Assembly (NCBI GenBank): GCA_028715095.1
Contig: JAQUSM010000015.1
Span: 1-13,836, forward strand
Length of the DNA stretch: 13,836 nt
Source: Candidatus Omnitrophota bacterium
GTDB lineage: Bacteria > Omnitrophota > Gorgyraeia > Gygaellales > Profunditerraquicolaceae
Reading direction: 5' to 3'
The notes under the pieces are model-generated. The model searched no databases, was not told the origin of the DNA, and worked only from the letters and a program-made list of their open reading frames with translations. Position 1 is the first letter of the stretch, and each line of letters begins with the position of its first letter. A program made the translations under genes and the position numbers. This document shows positions 12,561-13,836 of the stretch, piece by piece.

Positions 12561-13836
12561 TTATTGCGGTAGAATAAACCAGAATTTGGAGCCTAAGCCT
12601 TCGATACTTTCAACGCCAACAGAACCGGAGTGAAGTTCTATAATATGCTTAACAATAGAAAGCCCCAGACCTGTGCCGCCGAGCTGGCGCGAGCGCGCCT
12701 TGTCTACGCGGTAGAACCGTTCAAAAATACGCGGGATATCTTTTGCGGGTATACCTGGACCTGAATCCTCTATAATAATCTTTATTTTATCTGCGAGCTG
12801 TTCGGAATAAATCCGCACAAAGCCCTTTTCCTTATTATATTTGATAGCGTTATCAATGAGATTAACCAGGACCTGTTCAATCTTGCTTTTGTCGGCAAAA
12901 ATCTCCAAGCCTTGCGGAGATTCAAAACTAAGCTCTATCCCTTTTTTCTTTGCCTGCGACTTAAATCCTGACATAGCCTCGTTGACCAGCCCGGATAAAC
13001 CAAGCTTATCCTTTGAAAGCACTGCCTCCTTTGATTCTATATATGAAAGATCAAGCAGGTCATCAATCAAGGTGTTCAATCTATCCACATGGTTATTAAT
13101 TATTTTGAGGAAATTAATGCTGTTCTCTTTATCTTCCATCGCCCCTTCAAGCAGGGTCTCCACAAAACCTTTTATAGAAGTAAGCGGGGTTTTTAACTCA
13201 TGCGAAACATTGGCCACAAAATCCCGGCGCATCGTTTCAAGCCGGCGTATCCCCGTAATGTCATGAACCACCGTAACAGAACCGGTAACTTTATCCTGCT
13301 CAAAGATCGGAGAAACATTTACCTGAATTATTCTTTGCACCGGCATAATCAGCGTTATTTCTTTTGAGATAGATTTGGCCAGGCCCATTGCGCTATTTAT
13401 AAGTTCAGCTATCTCGCTATTGCGAATGCCTTCTAAGAAAAACTTTCCCCGCATCGCAGGCCCCATAGTATCAAACAACTCTTCAATAGCATGATTTATA
13501 GAAATTACCCTGGAGCTGTCATCTGTAACAATAACCCCCTCAATCATACTGTTAAAAATAGCCTCTAAATGCTGGTTCTTCGTTGCTATCTCGCGGATCT
13601 TCTCTTCAATATCCTGCGCCATCTTATTTAAGGTGGCTCCGAGCATTCCAATCTCATCATTAGACCCCTGGAAGATCCTGCGTGAAAAATCTCCCTGGGC
13701 AAATTTGGAAGAGGCATAAATTATACGATTTATCGGCTTGATTAACGCCTTGGCTAAAACTGAAGCCAAGACAAAAGCCAGGCCTAATGTAAAAAACAAC
13801 CCTATGATAATCGTCTTTCTTACAGAGGATAAAACC
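12561..13836 (-). CDS. phoR: PhoR-type sensor histidine kinase (N-terminus cut by window edge)
   Basis: The visible 424 codons are open to the right edge, so the true start and the first membrane span are outside the window. In order, counted from the edge, there is a membrane helix (about 7-29), HAMP (30-82), a PAS domain (about 90-190, IFNSMIEGVIVTDD onward), HisKA with phospho-acceptor His in VSHELKTPLTS (His about 212; codon 13202-13200), and HATPase with NLIDNAIKYN, DSGPGIP and GGTGLGLSIV. This HAMP-PAS-HisKA-HATPase order is that of PhoR, which senses phosphate status through PstB-PhoU and phosphorylates PhoB. The position upstream of porin, two pst systems and phoU supports this. The usual phoB partner is not adjacent downstream; only a receiver-only gene follows, 109 bases on. 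It may lie upstream, outside the window. The PhoR name rests on domains and context. Confidence 0.88.
   Translation of the reverse strand, partial: VLSSVRKTIIIGLFFTLGLAFVLASVLAKALIKPINRIIYASSKFAQGDFSRRIFQGSNDEIGMLGATLNKMAQDIEEKIREIATKNQHLEAIFNSMIEGVIVTDDSSRVISINHAIEELFDTMGPAMRGKFFLEGIRNSEIAELINSAMGLAKSISKEITLIMPVQRIIQVNVSPIFEQDKVTGSVTVVHDITGIRRLETMRRDFVANVSHELKTPLTSIKGFVETLLEGAMEDKENSINFLKIINNHVDRLNTLIDDLLDLSYIESKEAVLSKDKLGLSGLVNEAMSGFKSQAKKKGIELSFESPQGLEIFADKSKIEQVLVNLIDNAIKYNKEKGFVRIYSEQLADKIKIIIEDSGPGIPAKDIPRIFERFYRVDKARSRQLGGTGLGLSIVKHIIELHSGSVGVESIEGLGSKFWFILPQ

Overview
The window reads as one long co-directional block from a diderm (Gram-negative-type) bacterium. All recognised genes lie on the minus strand, so transcription runs from the right edge to the left edge. 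A beta-barrel porin and two periplasmic binding proteins with ordinary signal peptides imply an outer membrane and periplasm. The AT-leaning composition, the overlapping genes and the protein style resemble uncultured lineages such as Candidatus Omnitrophota, but that placement is only an impression from the sequence.

Right to left, the layout is as follows. A PhoR-type sensor histidine kinase (its N-terminus runs off the right edge) is followed by a stand-alone receiver protein, a porin, and a first complete phosphate transporter (pstS2-pstC2-pstA2-pstB3). Next comes a thioredoxin-type arsenate reductase (arsC), starting one base after the pstB3 stop. A second complete phosphate transporter follows after a 111-base promoter gap: pstS1-pstC1-pstA1, two different tandem pstB genes, then phoU. 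A 91-base gap holding a clear sigma-70-type promoter and a 14-base direct repeat separates this from an apparent nadE - Lrp/AsnC regulator - class I aminotransferase operon. The aminotransferase is cut by the left edge.

The genes form a phosphate-starvation module. The kinase and PhoU sense and signal, the porin lets phosphate cross the outer membrane, and two Pst ABC importers pump it across the inner membrane. ArsC could deal with arsenate entering by the same route. Eleven-base periodic TTTACA/TTAACA-like repeats resembling Pho boxes lie in front of pstS1 and in front of the receiver gene, which supports shared control by a PhoB/PhoP-type regulator. No such regulator with a DNA-binding domain is in the window.

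The most unusual observation concerns the two tandem ATPases of the pstS1 operon. One has lost the LSGGQ signature (LSLEQ) but keeps the Q-loop Gln and switch His. The other keeps LSGGQ but has Ala at the Q-loop and Asn at the switch position. In a head-to-tail heterodimer all these defects fall into one of the two composite ATP sites, leaving the other fully canonical. This would be an asymmetric, heterodimeric Pst ATPase next to an ordinary Pst system with a normal, presumably homodimeric PstB.
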